Assembly: GCA_026991225.1 (NCBI GenBank) | Contig: JALXCB010000179.1 | Span: 1 to 35,292 of the forward strand | Origin: Anaerolineae bacterium | GTDB lineage: Bacteria > Chloroflexota > Anaerolineae > J102 | Direction: 5' to 3' | Length of the DNA stretch: 35,292 nt | Shown here: piece by piece, positions 1 through 6,302 of the stretch | How the letters are laid out: each line of letters begins with the position of its first letter | Numbering within the stretch: the first letter of the stretch is position 1 | Notes under the pieces: model-generated | Told to the model about the DNA's origin: nothing | Database searches by the model: none | Seen by the model: only the letters and a program-made list of their open reading frames with translations | Translations under genes and position numbers: made by a program

Positions 1-136
1 AAATGGCTAAAAGTGTGGTAATCTTTGGCATGAGTGGTGTGAATGGTGGAGAGAAACCATTTGGTCGTGATTTCTCTCATTCTATTCACCCACTCGCTTT
101 TTTCCTATTTTTTGGCGAAGGTATTGTTCATTAGGA

Positions 137-565
137 ATGTATTATTTAAGTAAACCCTTGCCGTGGGGGAACCCAGGACGGGCTTGGAGTTGGCCAATTC
201 TCCATACAATATTCTTTACGCCCAGTGTATTCAAGAATAAAGGCGTTGATGATTTGGACGCCATTATCGTCACTGTGCACGAATTAGGACACAAGATTGA
301 AATCCCAGGTTCACTTCCTCCTGGGCAAATGATGAGAAACTTTTTGCAAGCTGTTGGAACGCAACAACGTCCGACTTGGTATGGTAGTCGGAATAAGTAT
401 GAGTGGTTTGCAGAGGCTTTTACCGTCGCAATAATGGGTAGCGATTATACAAATAGGATTCCCCATTCTCGACGGGAGGCCCCATATTTACACGGTCTTT
501 CGCAACCTTATGTGGATTTCTTTAGTCAATATTTTACCGTAAGTCCTACCACCCCCATCCGGTGA
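137..565 (+). CDS. Small HExxH protein, putative zinc metallopeptidase-like
   Basis: Unrecognised 142-residue protein. It has a zinc-peptidase signature, HELGH, at residues 48-52 and a second acidic motif, EWFAEAF, about 40 residues later (E89, E93). A glutamate in this position is the usual third zinc ligand in gluzincin-like and toxin-like peptidase domains, so a peptidase fold is plausible, but no full family domain can be assigned. There is no signal peptide. The reading frame is open only back to a stop at 68-70, and there is no strong ribosome binding site before the ATG, so this may be the 3' part of a longer, broken gene. The next gene starts within or just after its stop codon, suggesting co-transcription. 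Base composition is AT-rich compared with everything after position 1340, which hints at horizontal transfer. Confidence 0.55.
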   Translation: MYYLSKPLPWGNPGRAWSWPILHTIFFTPSVFKNKGVDDLDAIIVTVHELGHKIEIPGSLPPGQMMRNFLQAVGTQQRPTWYGSRNKYEWFAEAFTVAIMGSDYTNRIPHSRREAPYLHGLSQPYVDFFSQYFTVSPTTPIR

Positions 566-570
566 TCGAT

Positions 571-1338
571 ATGCTCGAAAAGCTCTTTATTGCTATTGGC
601 ATCGTCTTAGCCGTGGCTGCCTGCACTGCAACGCCTTATTACACGCCGACACCAGTAAGTTCTATTCAAGCTTTTTCTTTATTAAAGGAAATTCAGCCAT
701 GTGGCTCAATTTATTGTTGGCATAAATTGCCCTTTCAGGATTTGAATATTGATATCGTCACGAAAATCATTTCACAGGAAGCTGCATTTAATAATGTAAC
801 GAGAGAAGAGTACACTTTGTATGATGATTATGTAGCTTATGTGTGGAACTCACAAAAGCCATCGGGTGAGATAGATCACTTTTTCCAGTATATAGCGCAT
901 GGCAAGGAGCCATTTCTATTGACCCGCATTTTCTCTCCGGTACGTATTTCCGATGTCATCTCAATGTTTGGTGAACCAAGTCATATACTCATCTCCGAAG
1001 GCGGATCTGCTCCCAGTCACGGACCGTGGATTCATTTTGTAATTTTTTATGAAGAAAATGGTTTGATGTTCTCATCAGACATGGTTAGATTTTTGGAAGC
1101 TGATGAGATTGAGAGCTATGGCATTTCACCAGAAGCCACTATTATTTCCTATGATCTGACCTCTCCTAAATCTGTTCCTGAGTTGCTTCGTACACAATTA
1201 TTTTCAGAAGGTCAATCTTCTCCCGAAAGAGTGAATAGATTTGTTCAGCTTTGGGGACCATTCATACAGAAGTGGCGTGGGTATGGTGACTATAGATATA
1301 TGAAAGAATGGGAAGGGTTGGTACCAGAATATCGTTAA
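571..1338 (+). CDS. Hypothetical lipoprotein
   Basis: A 255-residue protein of unknown function. The N-terminus is a lipoprotein signal peptide: a basic start, a hydrophobic run, then the lipobox AVAAC with the lipid-bearing cysteine at residue 18, followed by a Thr-Pro-rich stretch. It is therefore expected to be anchored on the outer face of the cytoplasmic membrane. ATG 571 is preferred over the in-frame GTG at 562 because it gives a standard signal peptide. The body contains many aromatic residues and no motif I recognise. It follows the HExxH gene with almost no gap and shares its AT-rich composition, so the two are probably one transferred unit. Confidence 0.6.
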   Translation: MLEKLFIAIGIVLAVAACTATPYYTPTPVSSIQAFSLLKEIQPCGSIYCWHKLPFQDLNIDIVTKIISQEAAFNNVTREEYTLYDDYVAYVWNSQKPSGEIDHFFQYIAHGKEPFLLTRIFSPVRISDVISMFGEPSHILISEGGSAPSHGPWIHFVIFYEENGLMFSSDMVRFLEADEIESYGISPEATIISYDLTSPKSVPELLRTQLFSEGQSSPERVNRFVQLWGPFIQKWRGYGDYRYMKEWEGLVPEYR

Positions 1339-1421
1339 GTTTGAGGATGCAATCTGATGCTCAGCCCCGCACCTTTCAATTGCTGCTTCATGTCGTCCGG
1401 GCTATAGAACGGTGGCCCGTG

Positions 1422-1481
1422 GAGGTCAGAGGGCCAGAGGCCAGAACGACAGAGGTCAGAGCGGCAGAAGTCAGAACGCCT
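1422..1481. repeat. Two tandem copies of a degenerate 30-bp unit in the 1339-1526 gap
   Basis: The gap between the AT-rich genes and aroE contains a unit beginning GAGGTCAGAG at 1422 and again at 1452. The copies agree at about 24 of 30 positions and are purine-rich on the plus strand. This is also where base composition switches from AT-rich to GC-rich. I see no gene or promoter in the rest of the gap. Confidence 0.6.
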
Positions 1482-1526
1482 CCTCGCACCTTCGCCCACT
1501 CGCTCCCTCGCCAAACGCGCACGCGC

Positions 1527-2375
1527 TCACACGCCCGACCCGCCCAACACGGCTGCGCGCATCACCTCCACCGGCGCGGGACGGCCCGTCCATAATTCCC
1601 AGGCCCGCGCGCCCTGATACACCAGCATCCCCAGGCCGTTCCACGCCCGCGCGCCCCCGGCCTCGGCCTGGGCCATGAGCCTGGTGCGGGGCGGGTTGTA
1701 CACCAGGTCGTAGAGGGCCTGGCCGGGCCGGAAGGACAGGTCCTCGGGCCAGGGAGAGGCGTCGACATGGGGCGTCATGCCCACGGGCGTGCAATTGACG
1801 ATGAGTCCAACTGTTAGGGCCAGGTCGGGTAGATGGGACCAGGGATGGGGCTGGATGAGGTCGCCGCGGGGGAGATGGGGAGCCAGCGCGTCGGCCAGGG
1901 CCTGGACCTGCTCGGGCCTGCGGGCCAGGACATGGGTGGGAATGCGCCGCGACGCCAGGGCGTAGGCCACGGCCCGGGCCGAGCCGCCCGCGCCCAGCAC
2001 CAGAGCGCCTCCAACCAACGTCGCCAGGTCCAGCCTTTGCGCTTGCAGATCGCGGGCGAAGCCCCACGCGTCCGTGTTCGTCCCCACTAGTCGCCCGTCC
2101 TCCTCCACCAGGATCGTATTCACCGCGCCGATGGCCCGGGCCTCGGGCGTGAGTTCATCCAGGTGGGGGATGACCGCCTGCTTGTGGGGCACGGTCACGT
2201 TGGCCCCGCGAAATCCCAGCGCCCGCAAGCCCCGCACGGCCTCGCCCACCCGGTCGGGATGCACGGGCAGCAGCGCGTAGAAGCCATCCACGCCCGCGGC
2301 GCGAAACGCGGCGTTGTGCATGGCGGGGGATTTGGAATGGCCCACGGGCCAGCCCATCAGTCCGGTGAGCATCAT
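1527..2375 (-). CDS. aroE: Shikimate dehydrogenase
   Basis: Shikimate dehydrogenase catalyses NADPH-dependent reduction of 3-dehydroshikimate to shikimate, the fourth step of chorismate and aromatic amino acid synthesis, in the cytoplasm. The 282-residue length is normal. Family landmarks are in order: GHSKSPAMHN near the N-terminus (shikimate binding), NVTVPHK with the catalytic lysine at K65, GAVNT, GTNTD with the catalytic D102, the glycine-rich GAGGSARA of the Rossmann domain, NCTPVGM, and a C-terminal GLGMLVYQGA segment. The ATG at 2375 was chosen; a GTG seven codons upstream is also in frame. A TACAAT hexamer lies just before this ATG on the minus strand, so a nearly leaderless transcript is possible. 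It stands alone here and is divergent from the arsR gene. Confidence 0.95.
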   Translation of the reverse strand: MMLTGLMGWPVGHSKSPAMHNAAFRAAGVDGFYALLPVHPDRVGEAVRGLRALGFRGANVTVPHKQAVIPHLDELTPEARAIGAVNTILVEEDGRLVGTNTDAWGFARDLQAQRLDLATLVGGALVLGAGGSARAVAYALASRRIPTHVLARRPEQVQALADALAPHLPRGDLIQPHPWSHLPDLALTVGLIVNCTPVGMTPHVDASPWPEDLSFRPGQALYDLVYNPPRTRLMAQAEAGGARAWNGLGMLVYQGARAWELWTGRPAPVEVMRAAVLGGSGV

Positions 2376-2396
2376 GGTTCGGGCATTGTAGCACAC

Positions 2397-2425
2397 TTGA
2401 CAGGGCGAGGAAAAACTGTTAATAT
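2397..2425 (+). promoter_or_regulatory. Sigma-70-type promoter of arsR
   Basis: TTGACA at 2397-2402, an exact 17-bp spacer, and TAATAT at 2420-2425. This is close to the ideal vegetative promoter and points toward arsR. Its -10 region is overlapped by the proposed ArsR operator. The start of transcription would be near 2432. Confidence 0.8.
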
Positions 2426-2442
2426 ATGAGCAATTACTTATG
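2423..2442 (+). promoter_or_regulatory. Proposed ArsR/SmtB operator 1
   Basis: TATATGAGCAATTACTTATG covers the -10 box and the start point of the arsR promoter. It matches 17 of 20 positions with a second site at 3051-3070 on the other strand. The TGA-x-CA core followed by TTA-x-TTAT resembles the imperfect palindromes bound by SmtB-type repressors. Binding here would block transcription of arsR itself. Confidence 0.65.
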
Positions 2443-2464
2443 CGTTTTGGATTTCCGACTTCCC

Positions 2465-2611
2465 GTAACTGCTAAAGCGCGGCGCCACTTTTTGCCACGA
2501 AGACACGAAGAGGACGAAGGCACGAAGCCTTTTCCCATATTTTTCTTCGTGTCTTCGCAAAACTTCGAGCCTTCGTGGCTTCTTGCGGCCTAAAGTCGAT
2601 GACGTTAGCAG
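2465..2611. mobile_element. MITE-like insertion with 12-bp flanking direct repeats
   Basis: The 12-mer TTCCGACTTCCC occurs at 2453-2464 and again at 2612-2623. Between the copies lies about 147 bp whose ends contain the inverted pair AACTGCTAA (2467-2475) and TTAGCAGTT (2605-2613). Inside are larger inverted arms rich in CACGAAG / CTTCGTG, roughly 2494-2527 and 2544-2579. Short length, no coding capacity, nested palindromes and flanking duplication fit a non-autonomous mobile element or REP-type palindrome. It sits between the arsR promoter and the arsR start. Confidence 0.6.
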
Positions 2612-2628
2612 TTCCGACTTCCCTCGAT

Positions 2629-3024
2629 ATGCCTGACGACATCTCACCCATGCCCACCGACGCCCTCGAAGGACGCCTGACCCTGTGCGCAGATGATCAC
2701 TCGGCCGAAAGTCTCGCTGAGGCGACGGCCGAATTGCTCATCGATTCCGACACCGCGTTCCGGGTGGCGGAGCTGTTCAAGGCCCTTTCCGATCCCACCC
2801 GGGTGCGGATCATCGGGCTGCTGGCCCATGCCGAGCTCTGTGTGGGCGATCTCGCCCGTATCCTGGGCATGACCCAACCCGCGATCTCCCATCAATTGCG
2901 GGTGCTGCGCAACCTGCGCATCGTGCGGTACCGCAAGCAGGGCCGCCACGTCTACTATACCCTCATGGACGAGCACATCCATGATCTCTTCGACCAGGGC
3001 CTGGCCCACGTCCGCTTTGGCTGA
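2629..3024 (+). CDS. SmtB-like ArsR-family metal-sensing repressor
   Basis: A winged-helix repressor of 131 residues, closely resembling SmtB/ZiaR. The metal-family core ELCVGDLA is at residues 69-76, the recognition helix around PAISHQLRVLRNL at 84-96, and the wing RKQGRHVYY at 102-110. The alpha-5 metal site keeps D114, H116 and H127, but the usual last glutamate is replaced by F130. An N-terminal C20 and H24 could contribute ligands, and C71 lies in the alpha-3 position. This predicts release from DNA on binding zinc, cobalt or cadmium-like ions. Longer starts at 2575 and 2599 lie in the inserted element, so ATG 2629 is preferred; no clear Shine-Dalgarno is seen. It heads a locus with a methyltransferase and a metal ATPase. 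Confidence 0.9.
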   Translation: MPDDISPMPTDALEGRLTLCADDHSAESLAEATAELLIDSDTAFRVAELFKALSDPTRVRIIGLLAHAELCVGDLARILGMTQPAISHQLRVLRNLRIVRYRKQGRHVYYTLMDEHIHDLFDQGLAHVRFG

Positions 3025-3043
3025 CGCCGCGTTTTTTATTTGA

Positions 3044-3072
3044 TTATTTCCATAAATAAGTGTTCATATAAT
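3044..3072 (+). promoter_or_regulatory. Promoter upstream of the methyltransferase gene
   Basis: A perfect -10 box TATAAT lies at 3067-3072. The -35 region is weak: TTATTT at 3044-3049 gives a 17-bp spacer, while TTGATT at 3040-3045 would give 21 bp. The spacer contains operator 2. Transcription would start near 3079, ahead of a GGAGAG ribosome binding site at 3086 and the ATG at 3101. Confidence 0.6.
3051..3070 (-). promoter_or_regulatory. Proposed ArsR/SmtB operator 2
   Basis: Read on the minus strand this is TATATGAACACTTATTTATG, matching operator 1 at 17 of 20 positions. The TGAACA-x-TTATT core is very close to SmtB-family sites. It fills the spacer of the second promoter and touches its -10 box, a classic repressor position. 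The match of two sites flanking the same regulator gene makes chance unlikely. Confidence 0.7.
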
Positions 3073-3100
3073 CATTTATTTTGATGGAGAGCGGGTTCCC

Positions 3101-3649
3101 ATGCTTGTTCAATTCCTGTTTTACGCCGCCATCCTCATCGGTTACGCATACATGCTGTTGCTCATCTGGTCCATCCTTCGCCCTCGACGCCGCATCTGGC
3201 CTCCGGGCGCGGTTTCCTGGAAGCTCTATCTCATCTGGGGGATGTTCTACCTGGGTGCGGGACTAACCGTAGCGCTGATGGTCCTCGATTGGAGTACGTG
3301 GACTATCCCGGCCGAGATCCGTGTCGCCATCGGCGTCCCCCTGACGCTGTTGGGGGCGGGCCTGGTGATCTGGGGCGTTCGCACCCTGGGCCTGGAAAAC
3401 ACCCACGGCATCCGGGATCGGTTCGTCATCAGCGGGCCCTATCGGTTCACCCGCAATCCCCAATACCTGGGCGATATCATTCTGTTCACGGGCCTCATCC
3501 TCATCGCCAATTCGGCCCGCGTCACCGTCATACTCTTGCTGTTTGTCTTCAGCTTCATCCTGTTCCCCCTGACCGAAGAGCCCTGGCTGGAGGAGCAATA
3601 TGGCGAAGATTACCTTCGCTACAAAAACCAGGCTCCGAGATTTCTGTAA
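3101..3649 (+). CDS. Isoprenylcysteine carboxyl methyltransferase-family membrane protein
   Basis: A 182-residue integral membrane protein with about four to five hydrophobic segments. The C-terminal half has the ICMT/PEMT-family cofactor region: GPYRFTRNPQYLGD at about residues 111-124, then a hydrophobic segment and EEPWLEEQYGEDYLRYK near the end. Bacterial members are SAM-dependent methyltransferases of mostly unknown substrate and are often next to heavy-metal resistance genes, as here between arsR and a metal P-type ATPase. A GGAGAG ribosome binding site lies at suitable distance from the ATG. Control by the upstream ArsR is inferred from operator 2. Its role in metal resistance cannot be read from sequence. 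Confidence 0.85.
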   Translation: MLVQFLFYAAILIGYAYMLLLIWSILRPRRRIWPPGAVSWKLYLIWGMFYLGAGLTVALMVLDWSTWTIPAEIRVAIGVPLTLLGAGLVIWGVRTLGLENTHGIRDRFVISGPYRFTRNPQYLGDIILFTGLILIANSARVTVILLLFVFSFILFPLTEEPWLEEQYGEDYLRYKNQAPRFL

Positions 3650-3676
3650 TCGTCTGCTCCGTAAATAACGTTGGCC

Positions 3677-3782
3677 CTGCCTGCCAAAAATCGCCAAGCC
3701 AAGGTTGGGCGAGGCGGCAACCGACGTGATGCGTGATGCGTCATCCGTGAGGTCCTTACGCATCACGCATTACGCATTACGT
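3677..3782 (-). repeat. Composite intergenic repeat, copy A
   Basis: An inverted repeat with arms built from CGTGATGCGTGATGCGT and its complement occupies 3725-3782, with a CGTGAGGTCCTTACG-like centre. To its left, on the minus strand, is the module GCCCAACCTTGGCTTGGCGA. Related units occur near 13629, 20590, 22251, 24571, 26646 and 31638. It fills most of the gap between the methyltransferase and ATPase genes. I see no third ArsR operator in this gap. Confidence 0.8.
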
Positions 3783-3853
3783 GCTCGGCTCCCCGCGCCC
3801 GCTAGACATGTTCGCCCGCATCTGCGTTCCCATTTTCGTCCTCAAAATCCATC

Positions 3854-6232
3854 ATGACCGAAAAACTACAACTCGACCTCACCCTGCTTTTGCCCGAGAT
3901 GGAGGACGGCGACGCCTGCGCGTCACTCCTCACCGAAGAATTGGAGAGCACCCGCGGCGTCTCCAAAGCCCACATCGTGCGAGAGGATGGCGTAGCCCGT
4001 CTCTGCCTGCACTACGACCCCAATCTGGTTTCCCTGAGCAAGATCGAGCGCCTGGCCCGTGACGCGGGCGCTCGCGTCACCGACCGCTACCGCCACGAAA
4101 CCATCCCCCTGGGCCGCATTCCCTCCGCCGACGTCGCTGACACCCTGACGAAGGCTCTGGAGGCGCTGCCAGGGATGCTCCATGCCCATGTGAATTATGC
4201 CGCGGGCGTGGCTTATGCGGCCTATGACAGCGAGCAGATCAGCCGGGCCGATATCGAAGCCGCCCTGGGGGAGATGGGCTATCGCCCGGCGACGGAGGCT
4301 GCGCCCGAAAAAGACCATGACCACGGCAGCGCGCCCGCGTTCCTGCCCCACTGGATGCAGGAGCGGTGGACGCTGATTTTGGTGGGGCTGGCAGGCGTTT
4401 TTCTGATCATCGGCTGGGCGGGCGAGCGCTGGCTTGGACTGCCCGCGAACGTCGCCCTGGTTTTCTATATCCTCTCCTACATCGCCGGTGGCTATGACAT
4501 CGCCACCCACGCCATCCCGGCCCTGTTCCGCGGCAGGTTCGACACCGACGTGCTTATGCTGGCCGCGGCTGCGGGCGCAGCCATTCTCGGGGAATGGGCC
4601 GAGGGCGCGTTCCTGCTCTTCCTCTTCAGCCTGGGCCACGCGGGCGAGCATTACGCGCTGGATCGGGCCCGCGACGCCGTCAACGCGCTGGGGAAGCTCA
4701 TGCCCAAGACCGCGCGGGTGAAGCGCGGCGATGAGATCGTCGAGATTCCGGTGGCGCAGGTGCGCATCGGCGATATTGTCGTGGTGCGGCCCGGCGACCG
4801 CATTCCGGTGGATGGCGAGGTCGTGAGCGGCGCGGGATCGGTGGATCAGAGCCCCATCACGGGCGAGAGCGTGCCCGTCCCCAAAGCGCCGGGCGACGAG
4901 GTCTTCGCCGGGACCATCAATCAGGAGGCGGCGCTGGACATTCGGGTGACGAAACTGGCCCGGGATAACACCCTGAATCGGGTGATGCAGATGGTGGCCG
5001 AGGCCCAGAGCCAGCAAAGTCCCACCCAGCGCTTTACCCAGCGCTTCACGGCCAAATTCGTGCCCGCAGTACTCATCTTCGTGGCCCTGGTCATCGTCGT
5101 GCCGCCATTGGTGGGATGGATGACGTGGGAGGAAAGTCTCTATCGGGGCATGTTGCTGCTGGTGGCATCCTCTCCCTGCGCCCTGGCCATTGGCACGCCC
5201 GCGACGGTGCTGGCGGGCATCGCCCAGGCCGCACGCAGCGGCGTGCTCATCAAAGGCGGCGTCCATCTCGAAAACCTGGGCATGGTCAAGGTCATGGCCT
5301 TCGACAAAACCGGTACCCTGACCCAGGGCAAATTCCAGATCACCGACATCATCCCACTGAACGGCGTCGGCCCGGACGACGCGTTAAGCCTGGCCGCGGC
5401 CGTGGAGCAGCAATCCAACCATCCTCTGGCCCGAGCCGTGGTGGAAGCGGCCCAGGCCCGGAGGCTGGATCCGCCCCTGGCCGCGGACGTGGAGAATCTG
5501 GCAGGCAAAGGCTTGCGCAGTCTGGTGGATGGCAAACCCGTGCTGGTGGGCTCCCCTGCGCTGATTCAAGAGGCGAATGGCCGCGTCTGGAATGAGGATA
5601 TGGCCGCGTTGCTGAACGAACTGGAAGCCCAGGGCAAGACGACCATCTGGGTGCAGGCGGATGGCCGGATCATCGGCGTGCTGGCTCTGGCGGATACGCC
5701 CCGACCGGGCGTGCGCGGGGTTATGGAACGCCTGCGCAAGCTGGGCATCCAGCGACTGGTCATGCTCACGGGCGACCACGAGCGGGCCGCGCGGAAGATC
5801 GCCCGCGAGGTGGGCGTCACCGATGTGCGGGCGGAGTTGCTGCCCGAAGATAAGTTGCGAGCCATCCAGGCGCTGGAGGCGGAGTTCGGGCCGGTGGCCA
5901 TGGTGGGCGATGGCGTGAACGATGCGCCGGCGTTGGCGACCGCGACCGTGGGCGTCGCCATGGGCGCGGCGGGCACAGCCGTGGCTCTGGAGACCGCGGA
6001 TGTGGCCCTCATGGCCGACGACCTGACCCAACTGCCTTTCGCCGTGGGCCTGAGCCGGGCCAGCCGCCGCATCATCGTACAGAATCTGGCTGTCTCCCTG
6101 GGCGTCATCTTCCTGTTGATTGGAGCGTCGGTGGCGGGCGTGGTGGCCCTCAGCGGCGCAGTCGTGCTGCACGAGGGCAGCACCATCATCGTCGTGCTCA
6201 ACGCCCTGCGTTTGCTGCGCTATTCGGATTGA
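3854..6232 (+). CDS. P1B-4-type heavy-metal-translocating P-type ATPase
   Basis: A 792-residue membrane pump that would export divalent metal using ATP. Catalytic motifs are complete: TGES at 336-339 (actuator), DKTGT with the phosphorylated D484, and GDGVNDAP with D686 and D690. The transport site has SPC at 440-442 rather than CPC, and HEGST at 773-777. That pair marks the P1B-4 subgroup, with cobalt, zinc or ferrous iron as known substrates. Unusually, the N-terminus carries two ferredoxin-like heavy-metal-domain repeats (about 4-75 and 82-148) that have lost the CxxC pair; only a lone C22 remains at the first site. A short Asp/His run (154-157) follows. The gene lies downstream of arsR and the methyltransferase in the same direction and ends at a strong terminator. 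Confidence 0.93.
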   Translation: MTEKLQLDLTLLLPEMEDGDACASLLTEELESTRGVSKAHIVREDGVARLCLHYDPNLVSLSKIERLARDAGARVTDRYRHETIPLGRIPSADVADTLTKALEALPGMLHAHVNYAAGVAYAAYDSEQISRADIEAALGEMGYRPATEAAPEKDHDHGSAPAFLPHWMQERWTLILVGLAGVFLIIGWAGERWLGLPANVALVFYILSYIAGGYDIATHAIPALFRGRFDTDVLMLAAAAGAAILGEWAEGAFLLFLFSLGHAGEHYALDRARDAVNALGKLMPKTARVKRGDEIVEIPVAQVRIGDIVVVRPGDRIPVDGEVVSGAGSVDQSPITGESVPVPKAPGDEVFAGTINQEAALDIRVTKLARDNTLNRVMQMVAEAQSQQSPTQRFTQRFTAKFVPAVLIFVALVIVVPPLVGWMTWEESLYRGMLLLVASSPCALAIGTPATVLAGIAQAARSGVLIKGGVHLENLGMVKVMAFDKTGTLTQGKFQITDIIPLNGVGPDDALSLAAAVEQQSNHPLARAVVEAAQARRLDPPLAADVENLAGKGLRSLVDGKPVLVGSPALIQEANGRVWNEDMAALLNELEAQGKTTIWVQADGRIIGVLALADTPRPGVRGVMERLRKLGIQRLVMLTGDHERAARKIAREVGVTDVRAELLPEDKLRAIQALEAEFGPVAMVGDGVNDAPALATATVGVAMGAAGTAVALETADVALMADDLTQLPFAVGLSRASRRIIVQNLAVSLGVIFLLIGASVAGVVALSGAVVLHEGSTIIVVLNALRLLRYSD

Positions 6233-6245
6233 GGGTGACATAAGA

Positions 6246-6275
6246 AGAGCCGCCCGACGTGTTGCGGGCGGCTCT
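6246..6275. terminator. Bidirectional hairpin terminator
   Basis: AGAGCCGCCCG (6246-6256) pairs perfectly with CGGGCGGCTCT (6265-6275) around an 8-base loop. It lies between the converging ATPase gene and the Dsb-like gene. T-rich tracts are short (CGTTTCG on the plus strand, CTTATG on the minus strand), so efficiency is uncertain, but position and an 11-bp GC-rich stem support termination for both sides. Confidence 0.8.
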
Positions 6276-6302
6276 CGTTTCGTGGGGATGTGCGGGGTTT
6301 GT

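Noticed and set aside
3-134. 43-codon frame at the window start
   Set aside because: Short, no ribosome binding site visible, no motif; it may be part of a broken upstream section but cannot be supported.
1308-1678. Arg/Pro-rich plus-strand frames over the end of aroE and the 30-bp repeats
   Set aside because: They are antisense or repeat-derived, with extreme composition and no start signals.
2575-2628. Longer arsR start at 2575 or 2599
   Set aside because: These codons lie in the inserted palindromic element and add residues not seen in the family; ATG 2629 gives a normal SmtB-like N-terminus.
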